From the NCBI GenBank assembly GCA_945957555.1, contig CAMFLX010000027.1, positions 1 to 39,949 of the forward strand: DNA of 39,949 bases, in the 5' to 3' direction. Below the pieces are notes generated by a model. It saw nothing but the letters and a program-made list of their open reading frames with translations, made no database searches and was not told the DNA's origin. Shown here piece by piece: positions 1-9,366 of this stretch. Made by a program: the position numbers and the translations under genes. How positions within the stretch are numbered: position 1 is the first letter of the stretch; every line of letters starts with the position of its first letter. The DNA is from an uncultured Cytophagales bacterium (GTDB lineage: Bacteria; Bacteroidota; Bacteroidia; Cytophagales; UBA9547).

Positions 1-957
1 GGGCTTACGACCACACCTACTTTTATGCACCGTCATGGCATTACAGATATTGATGCTGCGATTGTGAAACTTTCTAAAATGGTGCCAGTGCTTCAGATTG
101 AAGCTTTGGGCAATACACCTGATGAGATTTTGGCGGAGGCTGAAAGACAGTTGGCCTTAGGTTTAGATCCTAAAAAGACGGTGTTTAAAATACCTGTTTC
201 CAACATAGGTATAGCGGCGGCTAAAAAATTAACCAATAAAGGATACTTGACTAACGTACACTTGGTGTATACATTGAATCAAGCGTATTTAGCTATGGAA
301 GCGGGAGCGACTTATATTTGTCCTTTGGCGGGCCGTATGCAAGATAACGGTATCGATGCGCTTACGCTTTTTGCTCAAGTGCTAGATGTGGTAAATAAAT
401 ATGGTTACGATTCTAAAATCATGTTCTCATCAGTGCGTCATACAGAGCACGTAAGAAACGCTTTAGAACTAGGTGTACATACTTGTACTGCACCTTGGAC
501 AGTGATCAAGAAGTTAAACGATAACAATTTGACTACCTTAGGTACCAACCAGTTCATCGAACATACCAAACTAATGACCATTAGGGTAAAAGAGGTGATC
601 AATACCAATGCCACTACTGCTCAAGTTTCTGAGTCTGTTACGGATGCATTGATCAAGATGACTTCAAGTGGCCTTGGTGCAGTATCAGTGGTAGATGCTT
701 CTGGGAATTTGTTGGGTGTGTTCACCGACGGTGATTTGAGAAGAAAAATCAGCGACAAAGGCAATGCATTCCTTGCAAGCAAAATGTCGGATATTCAGTA
801 CAATACGCCTATCACTATCAACGGTGATGCGTTGTTGTATGATGCTGTTAAATTGTTCAAAGACAAGCAGGTGGATACTATAGTGGTAACACAAGACAAT
901 AAGCCTGTGGGCATGATTGACATTCAGGATTTTGTAAAAATGGGTCTAGTTGGTTAA
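1..957 (+). CDS. Transaldolase-family aldolase fused to a CBS-domain pair (5' end outside window)
   Basis: The frame is open from base 1, and the first residues (GLTTTPTF) match the start-region motif of transaldolase/fructose-6-phosphate aldolase barrels, so the true start lies upstream; the ATG at 25 is internal. The Lys of FKIPVSNIG (about residue 63 of the fragment) matches the Schiff-base lysine of the family. After the barrel, from about residue 205, come two CBS motifs (VSVVDASGNLLGVFTDGDLRR and TIVVTQDNKPVGMIDIQDF). These resemble the CBS pair of arabinose-5-phosphate isomerases (KdsD/GutQ). Seen: barrel plus CBS fusion, complete at the C-terminus. Inferred: a sugar-phosphate aldolase regulated by nucleotide binding to the CBS pair, possibly in surface-sugar synthesis. 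The substrate cannot be deduced. Confidence 0.8.
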   Translation, partial: GLTTTPTFMHRHGITDIDAAIVKLSKMVPVLQIEALGNTPDEILAEAERQLALGLDPKKTVFKIPVSNIGIAAAKKLTNKGYLTNVHLVYTLNQAYLAMEAGATYICPLAGRMQDNGIDALTLFAQVLDVVNKYGYDSKIMFSSVRHTEHVRNALELGVHTCTAPWTVIKKLNDNNLTTLGTNQFIEHTKLMTIRVKEVINTNATTAQVSESVTDALIKMTSSGLGAVSVVDASGNLLGVFTDGDLRRKISDKGNAFLASKMSDIQYNTPITINGDALLYDAVKLFKDKQVDTIVVTQDNKPVGMIDIQDFVKMGLVG

Positions 958-978
958 TTAGGCGAATTTTAATAATTT

Positions 979-1008
979 AAAGCTCTGTTGAAAAGCAGAG
1001 CTTTTTTT
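979..1008 (+). terminator. Intrinsic terminator of the transaldolase/CBS gene
   Basis: A perfect 9-bp stem (AAAGCTCTG/CAGAGCTTT, arms 979-987 and 996-1004) with an 8-nt loop runs into a T tract at 1002-1008. It lies 21 bp after the stop at 957. The T tract directly touches the next start codon at 1009. Confidence 0.85.
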
Positions 1009-2094
1009 ATGACCAATTTTTTAAATGTTGATAAGACCAAGTATGGCCAGTTGGTGATGTATTCGTTCATCACTATACCTGTACTATTTTTACTTTATTT
1101 TTATTGTAACAAAGGTGTGATTGTTACTTACTTGGCTACCCAAGACGACATTGCCACTGCGACCAATCTTTATGAACAACAAAAGTACGTAGGTCAGGAT
1201 GGTGCTTTTGTAACAGTTTATGCACCTTTGTTCGCCTGTTTTCTTTCATTGTGCAAACTATTGTTTGGTAACATCATTCTCGGTTTCGAGGTGTTTTCAC
1301 TACTTATCTTGTGGTTTTCCAACTATATGATCTACAAGATATTTGAGAAGGTTTCAGATCTAGGTGTTAGGGTCAGTTTAGTTTTGATAAGTATCTTTTT
1401 TGTACAACATATTCATGTGCATATCTTCATGCTTTCAGAGAGTTTGTTTTTATTGTTCTTTTATGCATTTGTCTATCTCAAGTTCATAGTTGATGATACT
1501 TTCAAGCATAGAGTGATCTTTTTGAATATACTCATGATTCTGTTATTCTTTACAAGATATGCCTCTTTGATCCTTATTTTAGGATTTGGTCTCATTGATC
1601 TGCTTGTACGAAGGATGCCGATGAGGGACTTGCTCAAGAACTATCTTTTGCCTTTCGTTTTTGTTTGTGCATGGCTGCTGAATTGTTATCTTATCGTTGG
1701 TAATGTCACAGGTGATGAGTTTGCCGCCTATAAGGGAAGTGATTGGGAAATTTTCGTTCGGATCTGCGGATTTTTAAAAATGTTCATATTGCCATTTGGA
1801 TTCGCCTGGATTTTTTGTCTGAATCTTTTCAGTTCTAAAAGGCCCATATTTGCGGCTTTAGTCATTTTTTATCTGTGCTTCATTTTTTATTTTACCAAAA
1901 CGAGTCGTCTTGAGCTTGACGAACGAATATTAGTCCCGACTTATATCTTTATAGTGTTGATGATCAATGAGATTTTTGAGTTAACATCGCGACGTTGGGT
2001 ACTTTTATGTACACAAGTTTTTCTGTATTCTTCGGTAGTATTTACTTTGTATAGATTTATTAAGAATTATCTTTTTTGGCTAAGTGAATATTGA
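1009..2094 (+). CDS. Polytopic membrane protein, GT-C glycosyltransferase-like
   Basis: This is a protein of about 361 residues made almost wholly of hydrophobic helices (about 9-10 predicted), so it sits in the inner membrane. The first external loop has a DD pair (TQDDIAT) followed by GQDGAFVTVYAPLFACFL, and near the C-terminus there is RLELDERILVPTY. This layout is that of GT-C enzymes (PMT/ArnT-like), which use polyprenyl-phosphate sugars, although the protein is shorter than most. The frame can be extended to a TTG at 988, but that lies in the loop of the preceding terminator, so I chose the ATG at 1009. No close family name is recognised and the acceptor is unknown. A membrane-embedded O-antigen ligase-like protein is an alternative. 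Confidence 0.6.
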   Translation: MTNFLNVDKTKYGQLVMYSFITIPVLFLLYFYCNKGVIVTYLATQDDIATATNLYEQQKYVGQDGAFVTVYAPLFACFLSLCKLLFGNIILGFEVFSLLILWFSNYMIYKIFEKVSDLGVRVSLVLISIFFVQHIHVHIFMLSESLFLLFFYAFVYLKFIVDDTFKHRVIFLNILMILLFFTRYASLILILGFGLIDLLVRRMPMRDLLKNYLLPFVFVCAWLLNCYLIVGNVTGDEFAAYKGSDWEIFVRICGFLKMFILPFGFAWIFCLNLFSSKRPIFAALVIFYLCFIFYFTKTSRLELDERILVPTYIFIVLMINEIFELTSRRWVLLCTQVFLYSSVVFTLYRFIKNYLFWLSEY

Positions 2095-2117
2095 GCGAGT
2101 AAATACAACAAATTATT

Positions 2118-2125
2118 TAAATTTG
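2118..2125 (+). promoter_or_regulatory. Putative Bacteroidota -7 promoter box before the LptF/G gene
   Basis: TAAATTTG fits the TAnnTTTG -7 consensus of Bacteroidota sigma factors. It lies 20 nt before the ATG at 2146. No good -33 TTTG is seen at the usual spacing. Confidence 0.45.
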
Positions 2126-2145
2126 TAATTCTATAGATTGTTAAT

Positions 2146-3222
2146 ATGTTAAAAACCATTGATAAATACATTATTAAGAAGATACTTTCTGCTTTTGTAT
2201 TCATTACTATTTTGCTAATCGCAGTTATTTGTGTAGTCGACTATACCGAGAAGAGTGATGAGTTTGTGAACTTGGATATGGGATTTATCATCACTAACTA
2301 CTTTATCTACTTTATTCCATACATGGCCAATCTTTTGAGTCCTTTACTGGTGTTCATAACTACGGTATTCGTCACAGCTAGACTGGCTTCTCATACTGAA
2401 ATTATTGCGATCCTCAGTAGTGGTGTGTCATATAAGAGATTGCTTTGGCCTTATTTTATTGCTTCGTCTGTCATTGGGGTTTGTACCTTCATTTTGATAG
2501 CGTGGTATTTGCCTGGGTTCAATAAGAAGAGGTTGGACTTTGAAATCAAATACTATAAGAACCGATATACTTTTGGGAAAAGAAACTATATAACTCAGAT
2601 TAAACCTGGCGAATATATCTATTTTGAAAGCTATAACAATGATACTAAGACGGGTTATGGCTTTACTTGGGAAAAGCATGACTCTGTAGGGGAGAAGCTA
2701 TTGTACAAATATAAAGCGAGCTATGCAAAATGGGACAGTGTAAAGTCTCGGTGGAGGCTGGAAGGCGTTGAATACAGAAGCTTTCTGAAGGGAAAAGAAG
2801 AATATAAGCAATTGCCTGCTTTTGATACCAATTTGGTAATTACACAAAGCGACTTTGAAAGCAAGTATATGGAGCATGAAAAGCTTACTATAAATGAGCT
2901 TGATGATAAAATTTCTACATATAAGTTAAGAGGGGAGCTCTTTGAGAATTATGAGATTGAGAAGTATGAACGATATGCCTATCCGTTTGCAATAGTGATC
3001 TTAACTTTTATAGGGGTAATTGTCTCGTCGCGTAAAGTACGGGGAGGTGCAGGCTTGCAAATAGCGCTAGGCTTTGTGCTTGCGTTTGTATACATCTTTT
3101 TTGTGTTTATGGGTAGGACCATTGCATCCAGCGGTGCTATGCCTCCTATATTAAGTGCATGGATACCTAATATCATATTTGGGCTTATTGGTTTTGGGCT
3201 CTATTGGAGAGTACCTAAGTAG
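2146..3222 (+). CDS. LptF/LptG (YjgP/YjgQ) family permease
   Basis: At 358 residues this is the usual family length. It begins with the typical MLKTIDKYIIKKILSAFVF entry helix. Helices lie at about 12-32, 50-75 and 100-122, then a soluble periplasmic beta region at about 130-265, then three C-terminal helices at about 275-355. The conserved SHTEIIAILSSGVSYKRLL segment is present. LptF and LptG are the membrane subunits of the ABC complex that extracts LPS from the inner membrane and feeds it to the Lpt bridge. Only one of the two paralogues is here, and sequence alone does not tell me whether it is LptF or LptG. It is followed after 36 bp by a TonB-dependent receptor. Confidence 0.88.
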   Translation: MLKTIDKYIIKKILSAFVFITILLIAVICVVDYTEKSDEFVNLDMGFIITNYFIYFIPYMANLLSPLLVFITTVFVTARLASHTEIIAILSSGVSYKRLLWPYFIASSVIGVCTFILIAWYLPGFNKKRLDFEIKYYKNRYTFGKRNYITQIKPGEYIYFESYNNDTKTGYGFTWEKHDSVGEKLLYKYKASYAKWDSVKSRWRLEGVEYRSFLKGKEEYKQLPAFDTNLVITQSDFESKYMEHEKLTINELDDKISTYKLRGELFENYEIEKYERYAYPFAIVILTFIGVIVSSRKVRGGAGLQIALGFVLAFVYIFFVFMGRTIASSGAMPPILSAWIPNIIFGLIGFGLYWRVPK

Positions 3223-3258
3223 GGTAGATTTTATGAGATCATATTTTTTAATATATTT

Positions 3259-5613
3259 ATGAGGCGTTCTATATTTTTAACTTTTTTACTAATACACTTA
3301 GGCTTTAATATATATAGTCAAGGTACTTTCACTGTTAGCGGATTTCTACGAGAGTCCAATTCGGGTGAAAATATTATAGGGGGCATAGTTTATGCACCAA
3401 AGTCTGATATTGCTGCCGAAACCAATAGTTACGGTTTTTATGCTTTAACGATTCCTGCGGGAGATAGTGTGCGCTTGGTGTTTTCTTCAGATTCATACCT
3501 AGAAAAGGATACGGTTTTCTCATTGCAACAAAATGTTTTACTGAATATATCCTTGACTTCTGAGGCGGATACGAAGCTTAGTGAAGTCGTGATCACTGAG
3601 CATCAAGCTAAGATATCAAAAGATGTTGAGATGTCGAAAATTGAAATCCCTGTATCTACCATTAAGAATATTCCTGCACTATTGGGCGAGAAGGATGTTT
3701 TAAAAGTAATTCAACTCTTGCCTGGTGTGAAAAGAGGGAAGGAAGGGACAATGGGGTATTACGTAAGAGGTGGTGGACCCGATCAGAATTTGATTCTTTT
3801 AGATGATGCAGTGGTATATAATGCACAACATTTGTTTGGGTTCTTTTCTGTTTTTAACGGTGATGCGATTAGGAATATAGAGCTTACCAAGGGTGGATTT
3901 CCAGCAAGGTATGGCGGGCGGTTAAGCTCTGTTTTGGATATAAGAATGAAAGATGGGCATAAGGAAAAGCTACATGGGGAGGCTGGTATTGGTATATTGT
4001 CGTCTAGGCTCACACTAGAGGGGCCTATTAAGAAAGGTAAAAGTTCTTTTTTGGTGTCAGGGCGAAGAACCTATTTCGATATATTGACTAAGCCTTTTCA
4101 GCCTGCCGCAACCAAATTTGGCTATTATTTTTATGACTTCAATGCTAAGGTAAATTTTGTGCTTTCGCCTAAGGATAAAATCTTTATAAGTAGTTATTTA
4201 GGGCGTGATATTTTTTATATTAAGCTCAAGGACGAGGATCAGAGTTTTAAAAGCAGCCTTGCGTGGGGCAATACTACAGCTACTGCAAGGTGGAACCATA
4301 TTTTCAGTTCCAATTTGTTTTGTAATACATCTCTGATCTTTAGTAACTATAAGTTTGTTACAGGAATAACAGCAGAGGATGGTTCCGAAACCACTTCCTT
4401 CAAGTATACTTCAAGGATTACTGATCTTGGGTTGAAACTCGATTTTGACTATATACCAAGTCCGCAACATAAGATTCGTTTTGGAACAAATTCTGTATTC
4501 CATTTATTTCAGCCCACAGGTATCAAATTGACCAATTCTTCACAATCGGATGAGAATATAAACAAACAATACGAGATCAAGGCTTTTGATGGTGCCGTGT
4601 TTGTTGAAGACGTATATTCGCCAAGCATGCGTTGGAAAATCAATCCTGGTGTAAGACTTACTACATTTACACCCAATGGGGTGACTTATAAAAACATTGA
4701 GCCAAGGTTAGGCGTTGCTTACTTAATGAAAAAGGATTGGACCCTAAAAGGCTCTTATGCCTCAATGAACCAATACATTCACTTGCTTACTAATGCGGGC
4801 CTTGGCCTGCCGACCGATTTATGGGTGCCTTCTACTAAGACGATCAAACCGCAAAAATCTCAACAAGTGGCTCTTGGGGTAGCTAAAGATGTGAGTAAGC
4901 ATAATGTACAACTATCGGTAGAGGCCTACTATAAGGAAATGCAAAATACTGTTTCTTACAAAGAAGGAAAAGGATTTGTAGATGCAGGGGTGAGTCTTTT
5001 GAGTCAAGACCAACAGTGGGAAAATGTAGTTACACAGGGAAAGGGAAAGAGTTATGGCGTGGAGTTTTTGGCACAGCGCAAAATGGGCCGATTTAATGGT
5101 TGGGTTGGCTATACCTTGTCTTGGGCTAAGCAGAAATATGCTGAGGTGAATAATGGTGAAGAGTTTTTTGCAAGATATGACAGTCGTCATGACATATCTG
5201 TGGTAGGTGTTTATGAAGTAAGTAAGAAGATCACGGTTTCGGGGACTTGGGTGTATAATACGGGTTATCCTATTAATCCTCCTATTTCGACTTATGGTGC
5301 TATATCATCCACGCAAATACTCAATTCTCAAGCCGGGGCATATTCTAGCTCTAGGGATAAAAACGAATATCCCCCACGAAATTCATTGAGGATGCAGGAC
5401 TATCATAGGTTTGATATTGGTATTCAGTTCTCTAAGATAAAGCCAAGTTTTACCCGAATATTTGAGTTGAGTGTCTATAATTTATACTCAAGGCAAAATC
5501 CATTTATGTATTATATAGATGCTGATTATTCAAGTACGGGTTATGAAACCAAATTGAAAAAGGTGAGTATCTTCCCGATCATCCCATCTGTGTCTTGGAC
5601 TTTTAAATTTTGA
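3259..5613 (+). CDS. TonB-dependent receptor with carboxypeptidase-regulatory-like N-terminal domain
   Basis: 784 residues. A signal peptide (about 1-21, ending YSQG) is followed by a CarboxypepD_reg-like beta domain (about 22-100). The plug domain (about 125-235) contains VIQLLPGVKRG, YYVRGGGPDQNLILLDDAVVY and GGFPARYGGRLSSVLDI. A long beta-barrel ends in an aromatic residue (SWTFKF). The family imports large ligands across the outer membrane using TonB energy. It is followed 4 bp later by a DUF4249 lipoprotein, a pairing common in Bacteroidota, and the two probably act as a receptor/surface-lipoprotein pair. It lacks the SusC signatures and no SusD follows. The ligand is unknown. Confidence 0.92.
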   Translation: MRRSIFLTFLLIHLGFNIYSQGTFTVSGFLRESNSGENIIGGIVYAPKSDIAAETNSYGFYALTIPAGDSVRLVFSSDSYLEKDTVFSLQQNVLLNISLTSEADTKLSEVVITEHQAKISKDVEMSKIEIPVSTIKNIPALLGEKDVLKVIQLLPGVKRGKEGTMGYYVRGGGPDQNLILLDDAVVYNAQHLFGFFSVFNGDAIRNIELTKGGFPARYGGRLSSVLDIRMKDGHKEKLHGEAGIGILSSRLTLEGPIKKGKSSFLVSGRRTYFDILTKPFQPAATKFGYYFYDFNAKVNFVLSPKDKIFISSYLGRDIFYIKLKDEDQSFKSSLAWGNTTATARWNHIFSSNLFCNTSLIFSNYKFVTGITAEDGSETTSFKYTSRITDLGLKLDFDYIPSPQHKIRFGTNSVFHLFQPTGIKLTNSSQSDENINKQYEIKAFDGAVFVEDVYSPSMRWKINPGVRLTTFTPNGVTYKNIEPRLGVAYLMKKDWTLKGSYASMNQYIHLLTNAGLGLPTDLWVPSTKTIKPQKSQQVALGVAKDVSKHNVQLSVEAYYKEMQNTVSYKEGKGFVDAGVSLLSQDQQWENVVTQGKGKSYGVEFLAQRKMGRFNGWVGYTLSWAKQKYAEVNNGEEFFARYDSRHDISVVGVYEVSKKITVSGTWVYNTGYPINPPISTYGAISSTQILNSQAGAYSSSRDKNEYPPRNSLRMQDYHRFDIGIQFSKIKPSFTRIFELSVYNLYSRQNPFMYYIDADYSSTGYETKLKKVSIFPIIPSVSWTFKF

Positions 5614-5617
5614 TGAA

Positions 5618-6478
5618 ATGAAAGCGAGTAGCTTTGTTATATTGTTATTGTGTGCGTTATTAGTTTCTTGTGTAAGCGATGCGAAGCTTAAATATAAACA
5701 CCCTGTTAAATTAGTTGTTTTTGCCGCCATTAGTCCCGACGACACAATCACTGATATCAAAGTGAGATATAATGCTCCTTTGGGCAGTACGATTTCATGG
5801 AACTCCCCAAATGTATATCCCACGGCTAAGGTTAAGATTATGAGTGAAGGAGCGGAGTATATCGTACCCTTTGATGCAAATCGCAATTCTTACAGATTGA
5901 GACATTCGTTGTTTGAAATAAAGCCCGGGGCAACTTATTCTTTGGTGGTCGATGACCAAAATGGTTTAGTGGTTACTTCTGAGACTAAGGTGCCATTGGA
6001 TACAGTAAGGCATATAACGATATCGTTTGATAGTATTTTGGATTTGAATTCAGACGGGGAGAAGCGGCTGGCAGCGGATATGTCTTGGGACAAGTTGAAT
6101 GGGGTTAATTTTTATAAATATGATATCACTGATACTTCAAATAGTTATTACAGTTATTCCTTCAACTCTTATTACGAACAAGTGGAGCATGCGCAGCTTA
6201 GTGACGAAGATCAGCAGGGGTCGAGTCGTACAAAGACTGGCTTTAGGTATCTTATGTTAAGCTCAAACATGCTCGACGAAGTTGTAAATGCGAGACGCCT
6301 AAACGCTTCTGTATATACGATTAATGAAGAGCTGTATCGATATTTTAACTATGTAGCCAAACAGGATGACGATGACCTGTTCATACAAGATCCATACACT
6401 GTATATACTAATATCAAAGGAGGCCTTGGTGTGTTTGGGGCATATAGAAAGAACGCAATCATCGTGAAAAACAAGTAA
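5618..6478 (+). CDS. DUF4249-type outer-membrane lipoprotein
   Basis: 286 residues. The leader is lipoprotein-like, with lipobox LVSC and Cys18 as the expected acylation site. It is followed by a beta-rich body that includes KLVVFAAISPDDTITDIKVRYN and a VTSETKVPLDTV segment, as in DUF4249 proteins. The start at 5618 lies just after the receptor stop (5611-5613), so the two genes are translationally close and surely co-transcribed. DUF4249 proteins usually accompany TonB-dependent receptors of this class; a ligand-capture or lid role is inferred. Many tyrosines (residues about 165-190) stand out. Confidence 0.82.
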   Translation: MKASSFVILLLCALLVSCVSDAKLKYKHPVKLVVFAAISPDDTITDIKVRYNAPLGSTISWNSPNVYPTAKVKIMSEGAEYIVPFDANRNSYRLRHSLFEIKPGATYSLVVDDQNGLVVTSETKVPLDTVRHITISFDSILDLNSDGEKRLAADMSWDKLNGVNFYKYDITDTSNSYYSYSFNSYYEQVEHAQLSDEDQQGSSRTKTGFRYLMLSSNMLDEVVNARRLNASVYTINEELYRYFNYVAKQDDDDLFIQDPYTVYTNIKGGLGVFGAYRKNAIIVKNK

Positions 6479-6486
6479 ATTGCAGC

Positions 6487-9300
6487 ATGGCTGATCAAGA
6501 ATACATAGAAATATTTGGAGCGAGAGAGCATAATTTAAAAAATTTTGATCTTAAAATCCCTAGAAATCAACTGGTGGTAGTTACGGGCATCAGCGGGAGT
6601 GGTAAATCGTCATTGGCTTTTGATACGATCTATGCAGAAGGGCAGCGAAGGTATATGGAAACCTTCTCTTCCTATGCGAGAAGTTTCATCGGTGACATGG
6701 AAAGGCCTGACGTGGACAAGATCAACGGTTTGAGTCCTGTGATCTCTATAGAACAAAAGACCACGTCAAAGAACCCCCGCTCGACTGTTGGAACGACTAC
6801 GGAAATATATGATTTTCTACGTTTATTCTTCGCCAGAGCAGGCGAAGCATATTCCTATATCAGTGGGAAGAAAATGATTAAGCAGTCGGAAGACCAGATA
6901 CTGACTCATATCATTCATAATCATAACGGACAGAAGATTACCATCTTGGCACCTGTGGTCAAAGGGCGTAAAGGACACTATAGGGAGTTGTTTCAACAAA
7001 TAGCAAAAATGGGCTTTACCAAAGTTCGGGTGAGTGGCGTGATAGAGGAAATCACACCCAAGATGCAATTGGATAGGTATAAGACGCACGATATAGAAAT
7101 TGTAATAGATAGGGTAGTGCCCAAAGAGGAGGATAGGTATCGCTTGTCTCAATCACTTCAAATTGCTATGAAGCATGGGCAAGGGATTATCATGGTACAA
7201 GATGAGGCTGGTGAAGTGTCTCACTTTTCAAAATATCTCATGGATCCAGAAAACGGACTTTCTTATGACGAACCAGCTCCCAATTCTTTTTCTTTTAATT
7301 CCGCTTATGGAGCGTGTCAGACATGTAATGGGCTAGGTGTGATCTCTGAAATCACAGAGGAATCCGTAATCCCTGATAAATCATTGAGTGTATATAGGGG
7401 CGGATTGGCACCTTTGGGTGAATATCGAGATATTTGGATTTTTAAACAGATAGAAGTTATTCTAAAACGACACAAGCTTGGTTTGACGACTCCTATAGAT
7501 CAGATCCCCGATGAAGTGATGCGTACCGTACTTTATGGTGCCGATGAGTTTGTTGAGGTGGATTCAAAGAAATATCCAGGGGAAACTTGGGAAACCAAAT
7601 ACGAGGGCTTGATTACTTTCTTGAAGAAACAGCAGCAGTTTGGTACTGAGAAAACGCAGGATTGGGTCGCTGATTTTACTACAGAAACAACTTGTCCTGA
7701 TTGTAATGGGGCTCGCTTAAAAAAGGAAGCACTTTGGTTTAAGATAGACCATAAAAATATAGCAGAGCTGGCTTCGATGGATATCAGCCAACTCAATCAT
7801 TTCTTCGAGCATTTGGAGGACCGCCTTAGTGAGCGCCAAAATGTGATAGCCACCGAAATCTTGAAGGAGATCAGGAAGCGTATTGCATTGCTTATGGATG
7901 TAGGCCTGAATTATTTGATGCTCAATAGACCCATGCGTACACTTTCTGGTGGTGAAGCGCAGCGAATTAGGTTGGCGACTCAGATTGGATCGCAATTGGT
8001 GGGTGTATTGTATATTTTAGATGAGCCTAGCATAGGATTGCACCAGAGAGATAACGTGAAGTTGATCAATGCATTGAAAAACCTACGTGATATCGGAAAT
8101 AGTGTAATGGTCGTAGAGCATGATAAGGACATTATGTTGGAATGCGATTATCTGATAGATGTTGGACCAGGGGCTGGGCGTCATGGAGGGGATATTGTGG
8201 CACAAGGTAAGCCAAGCGATTTTAAGATGTTTACCAGTACTACAGCTCAATACCTGAATGGACAAAAATCTATAGCAGTACCCAAAGAAAGGCGAAAAGG
8301 TTCGGGGCTTACTATTGAGCTTAAAGATGCAAGAGGTCATAATTTAAAGAACGTTAATTTGGTCTTGCCATTAGGTAAATTTATTTCAGTAACAGGAGTT
8401 TCGGGGAGTGGAAAGTCTACTTTGATCCATGAAACCTTGTATCCGATATTGAGCAGACATTTTTTTAATTCAAAAAAGATACCACTAGAGTTTGGAGACA
8501 TAACAGGTTTAGAGAATGTAGACAAAGTCATAGAGGTGGATCAATCACCAATTGGCCGGACGCCACGATCAAATCCAGCAACTTATACGAGTGTGTTTAC
8601 AGATATCAGAGATTTGTTTACACAACTACCCGAGGCCAAGATTAGAGGATACAAGCAGGGGCGTTTTTCGTTTAACGTAAAAGGTGGTCGCTGTGAAACT
8701 TGTGAGGGAGGCGGTATGCGTGTGATAGAGATGGACTTCTTGCCAGATGTGCACATTCCTTGCGAAACCTGTAAGGGCAAGCGCTACAATAGAGAGACCT
8801 TAGAGGTGAGGTTCAAGGGTAAGTCTATTTCTGATGTATTGGATATGACAGTGGAACAAGCCGTGGAGTTTTTTGAAGCACAGCCCAAAATTGTCCGTAA
8901 AATAAGAGCCCTGAATGAGGTAGGTCTTGGATACATTACCTTGGGGCAACACGCAACCACGTTGTCCGGTGGTGAGGCACAAAGGGTGAAACTAGCCACA
9001 GAGCTATCAAAAAAGGATACAGGAAAGACCTTTTACATACTTGATGAGCCTACCACCGGCTTACATTTTGAGGATATTCGCAAGCTGCTCGACATTCTTC
9101 AGAAGTTGGTGGATAAGGGTAACACAGTTTTGGTCATAGAGCATAACTTGGATGTGGTTAAAGTCTCGGATCATGTGATCGATATAGGGCCTGAGGGCGG
9201 TGGGGCAGGTGGCTATATTGTGTTTGAAGGTACGCCTGAGGCCATGCTCAAAGATAAAAAGTCTATTACTGGTAAATTTCTAGCATTGGAAATGAAGTAA
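6487..9300 (+). CDS. uvrA: UvrA, excinuclease ABC subunit A
   Basis: 937 residues, full length. There are two ABC ATPase halves: Walker A GISGSGKS at about 34-41 and GVSGSGKS in the second half, ABC signatures LSGGEAQRIRLATQ and LSGGEAQRVKLATE, and Walker B ILDEPSIGLH and ILDEPTTGLH. The C-terminal zinc module is intact (CETCEGGGMRV followed by CETCKGKRY). In the first zinc module only the second Cys pair (ACQTC) is present; the expected first CxxC position reads YLMDPENGLSY. UvrA dimers recognise bulky DNA lesions and load UvrB for nucleotide excision repair. The gene starts 8 bp after the DUF4249 gene, so it is probably transcribed with the upstream envelope genes. Confidence 0.97.
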   Translation: MADQEYIEIFGAREHNLKNFDLKIPRNQLVVVTGISGSGKSSLAFDTIYAEGQRRYMETFSSYARSFIGDMERPDVDKINGLSPVISIEQKTTSKNPRSTVGTTTEIYDFLRLFFARAGEAYSYISGKKMIKQSEDQILTHIIHNHNGQKITILAPVVKGRKGHYRELFQQIAKMGFTKVRVSGVIEEITPKMQLDRYKTHDIEIVIDRVVPKEEDRYRLSQSLQIAMKHGQGIIMVQDEAGEVSHFSKYLMDPENGLSYDEPAPNSFSFNSAYGACQTCNGLGVISEITEESVIPDKSLSVYRGGLAPLGEYRDIWIFKQIEVILKRHKLGLTTPIDQIPDEVMRTVLYGADEFVEVDSKKYPGETWETKYEGLITFLKKQQQFGTEKTQDWVADFTTETTCPDCNGARLKKEALWFKIDHKNIAELASMDISQLNHFFEHLEDRLSERQNVIATEILKEIRKRIALLMDVGLNYLMLNRPMRTLSGGEAQRIRLATQIGSQLVGVLYILDEPSIGLHQRDNVKLINALKNLRDIGNSVMVVEHDKDIMLECDYLIDVGPGAGRHGGDIVAQGKPSDFKMFTSTTAQYLNGQKSIAVPKERRKGSGLTIELKDARGHNLKNVNLVLPLGKFISVTGVSGSGKSTLIHETLYPILSRHFFNSKKIPLEFGDITGLENVDKVIEVDQSPIGRTPRSNPATYTSVFTDIRDLFTQLPEAKIRGYKQGRFSFNVKGGRCETCEGGGMRVIEMDFLPDVHIPCETCKGKRYNRETLEVRFKGKSISDVLDMTVEQAVEFFEAQPKIVRKIRALNEVGLGYITLGQHATTLSGGEAQRVKLATELSKKDTGKTFYILDEPTTGLHFEDIRKLLDILQKLVDKGNTVLVIEHNLDVVKVSDHVIDIGPEGGGAGGYIVFEGTPEAMLKDKKSITGKFLALEMK

Positions 9301-9330
9301 TACGTCTTTGGTGAGCTTTCATGGGCTGTA

Positions 9331-9362
9331 ATTGCGTTTGACTTATATTTCCCTTAAATTTG
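9331..9362 (+). promoter_or_regulatory. Putative promoter of the radical SAM gene, leaderless type
   Basis: ATTG at 9331-9334, 20 nt, then TAAATTTG at 9355-9362 fit a Bacteroidota -33/-7 promoter. Only 4 nt separate the -7 box from the ATG at 9367, so transcription would start at or next to the A of the start codon. Confidence 0.6.
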
Positions 9363-9366
9363 ATTT

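Noticed and set aside
988..1008. TTG start that would lengthen the membrane protein by seven residues
   Set aside because: It lies inside the loop and 3' arm of the terminator; ATG 1009 is a better start.
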